A DNA stretch of 33,544 nucleotides, from contig DAOSUS010000006.1 of NCBI GenBank assembly GCA_035378955.1, forward strand, positions 59,702-93,245, in the 5' to 3' direction. Below the pieces are notes generated by a model. It was not told the DNA's origin, did not search any database, and was given only the letters and a program-made list of their open reading frames with translations. This DNA is from Candidatus Hydrogenedens sp. (GTDB taxonomy: Bacteria; Hydrogenedentota; Hydrogenedentia; Hydrogenedentales; Hydrogenedentaceae). Within the stretch, counting starts at the first letter, position 1, and every line of letters starts with the position of its first letter. Shown here piece after piece: positions 32,616 to 33,544 of the stretch. Position numbers and translations under genes: made by a program.

Positions 32616-33188
32616 ATGCTAAACAAAACATTATCCGCAATTCTGGTTGCTTCCCTGATTGTAGTGGTTTCAGGGTGTTCTCCCTCAGGGGATTTGACCA
32701 AAGCCATGGCAAATGCGGGTCCTCTTGGCAAATGGATAGCCTCATTGCAAATAGGCGTTTCGCCACGAACGGTGACTTTTACCAAACAGGATGTTCAGGA
32801 GCAAAAAGCAAAAAATATTCGTGTATGGGATAGGTTCCCCTTTGGCGGGAAAATAGATTTTACCGTAGTTCCAAAAGATAACTGGGTTACGGTATCGCCA
32901 GTTCAAGGGTCAAGTGCAGGTCCCTGGGATCGGGTTTCTGTAGAAGTGAAAGTTTCGACCTCTGTGTTAGAGACATCGGAAACAGCGTTGCCATTAGATT
33001 CACTGATTGAAATTAAGACCGCAGATGACATTACAAAAAATGTGAAAGTAAATGTGGTAGAAAAAGGCAATGTTGCCCACCAGATTCGTGAGCGAATCAG
33101 AGAGCGATTAGAAGAACTATTCGGCAGAATACGCCAAAATCAGCATGAAGGAAATCCAAATCAAGGGAACCAAGGCGGAAACCAATAG
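32616..33188 (+). CDS. Lipoprotein with BACON-like domain
   Basis: The 190-residue protein has a lipoprotein signal peptide with the lipobox VVSGC (lipidated C21). The middle (about 45-145) reads as a BACON-like immunoglobulin fold: SPRTVTFTKQD, then FTVVPKDNWVTVSPVQGSSA, then DRVSVEVKVST and IEIKTADDI. The 'W-V-T-V-S-P-x-x-G' strand is the characteristic core. The tail is a basic helix (HQIRERIRERLEELFGRIR) followed by an Asn/Gln/Gly-rich end. It should be membrane-tethered outside the cytoplasm, perhaps in glycan or surface binding as proposed for BACON domains; the function here is unknown. The ribosome site TAAGGAG lies 8 bases before the ATG. A strong terminator follows. Confidence 0.82.
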   Translation: MLNKTLSAILVASLIVVVSGCSPSGDLTKAMANAGPLGKWIASLQIGVSPRTVTFTKQDVQEQKAKNIRVWDRFPFGGKIDFTVVPKDNWVTVSPVQGSSAGPWDRVSVEVKVSTSVLETSETALPLDSLIEIKTADDITKNVKVNVVEKGNVAHQIRERIRERLEELFGRIRQNQHEGNPNQGNQGGNQ

Positions 33189-33233
33189 CAGATTGGACAG
33201 TAGATATACATAATTAAACACTACAAATTAAAG

Positions 33234-33276
33234 AATACTGTGAGTAGGGAACAATCTCCCTACTCACGGTATTTTT
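33234..33276 (+). terminator. Rho-independent terminator of the lipoprotein gene
   Basis: A 17-base stem with a single G-T pair (AATACTGTGAGTAGGGA, 33234-33250, with TCCCTACTCACGGTATT, 33257-33273) closes a 6-base loop and is followed by TTTCT. It lies 46 bases after the lipoprotein stop. Confidence 0.9.
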
Positions 33277-33424
33277 CTGAGTAGACAAGGATACATTAAG
33301 ATTTTGAAGATAAAAAAGATTGAAAGTTTTGGATAGAAATATAATTTGTGAGAGAGAAGGACATGATAGTTAAATTTTTCAAAAACATTAATTATGCAGG
33401 CAAACCCAAATTTAAAGCCCTTAT

Positions 33425-33544
33425 AGGCTGACGCCACAAAGATTTCAGATTTGTTATAATAGCTTCAGATAGTAAATCTTCTGAAGAACTGTTTTGACGC
33501 CACAAAGATTTCAGATTTGTTATAATATTGTGGGTCTCGTTTTA
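33425..33544. CRISPR. Edge of a type II-like CRISPR array (two repeats, one full spacer)
   Basis: A 33-base block (33429-33461) recurs exactly at 33495-33527, a 66-base period. The second copy gives a 36-base repeat (33491-33526) beginning GTTTTGACGCC and ending TTTGTTATAAT, with a 30-base spacer (33461-33490). This 36/30 geometry and the GTTTT...AT ends are typical of type II arrays. The first copy (33425-33460) differs in its first four bases, as a degenerate terminal repeat does, so the array starts here and continues beyond the window. Each repeat ends in TGTTATAAT, an extended -10 motif as in the promoter-bearing repeats of type II-C systems (Neisseria, Campylobacter). No cas gene is in the window. 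Only 18 bases of spacer 2 are visible. Confidence 0.85.

Overview
The window is about 33.5 kb of AT-rich bacterial chromosome (roughly 37-39 % GC by eye). It is mostly ordinary housekeeping and metabolic genes with one accessory-looking block in the middle and the first units of a CRISPR array at the right edge. The lineage is an inference. A remnant of an H-X9-DG (DUF1559) pseudopilin, a cluster of cohesin and dockerin proteins, tails of the form D-x-N-x-D-W-K-I-S-L-x-E-x-L-R-V-I-Q-F-Y-N followed by TEDGY, and a plant/animal-like alkylglycerone-phosphate synthase together point to candidate phylum Hydrogenedentes or another Planctomycetes/Lentisphaerae-like relative. No rRNA, tRNA, insertion sequence or integrase was seen.

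Left part (1-10.2 kb): a truncated Tat-exported neutral-ceramidase-like protein, a small DUF4177-like protein, aroD, an MFS nucleoside symporter ending in a bidirectional terminator, an ERMP1-like M28 membrane metallopeptidase, lexA with a good promoter, thiD, a CNT nucleoside transporter and a PH-like membrane protein. Next come the pseudopilin remnant with its terminator, rsmD, nrdR, a thioredoxin-domain YyaL-type protein and a GlgX/TreX debranching enzyme (10.4-16.4 kb).

Central accessory block (16.4-21.2 kb, minus strand): five tightly packed genes for exported proteins. In transcription order they are a small dockerin protein, a dockerin protein with a calcium-repeat tail, a cohesin protein with a duplicated EF-hand-like tail, and two cohesin proteins with C-terminal membrane anchors. 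This looks like a compact scaffold-and-adaptor system without any enzyme of its own. The last gene appears to have lost its start codon.

Right part (21.5-33.5 kb): an HD-domain protein behind a branched RNA/terminator element. Then comes a minus-strand metabolic run, AmaP-like membrane protein, hisF, hisI, trpE, trpG and an alkylglycerone-phosphate-synthase-like flavoprotein, with 4-base overlaps in the last three. A GH4 glycosidase, a WecD-like acetyltransferase overlapping a GtrB/ArnC-like glycosyltransferase, a winged-helix protein and a BACON-like lipoprotein follow. The window ends in a type II-looking CRISPR array (36-base repeat, 30-base spacer) whose repeats end in an extended -10 promoter motif.

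A recurring non-coding theme is a long closing stem followed by a T-run but enclosing 27-68 bases, seen at about 3.8, 12.1, 21.4 and 26.4 kb. At least two copies lie where no upstream gene on that strand needs a terminator, so leader regulation or stand-alone small RNAs are possible.
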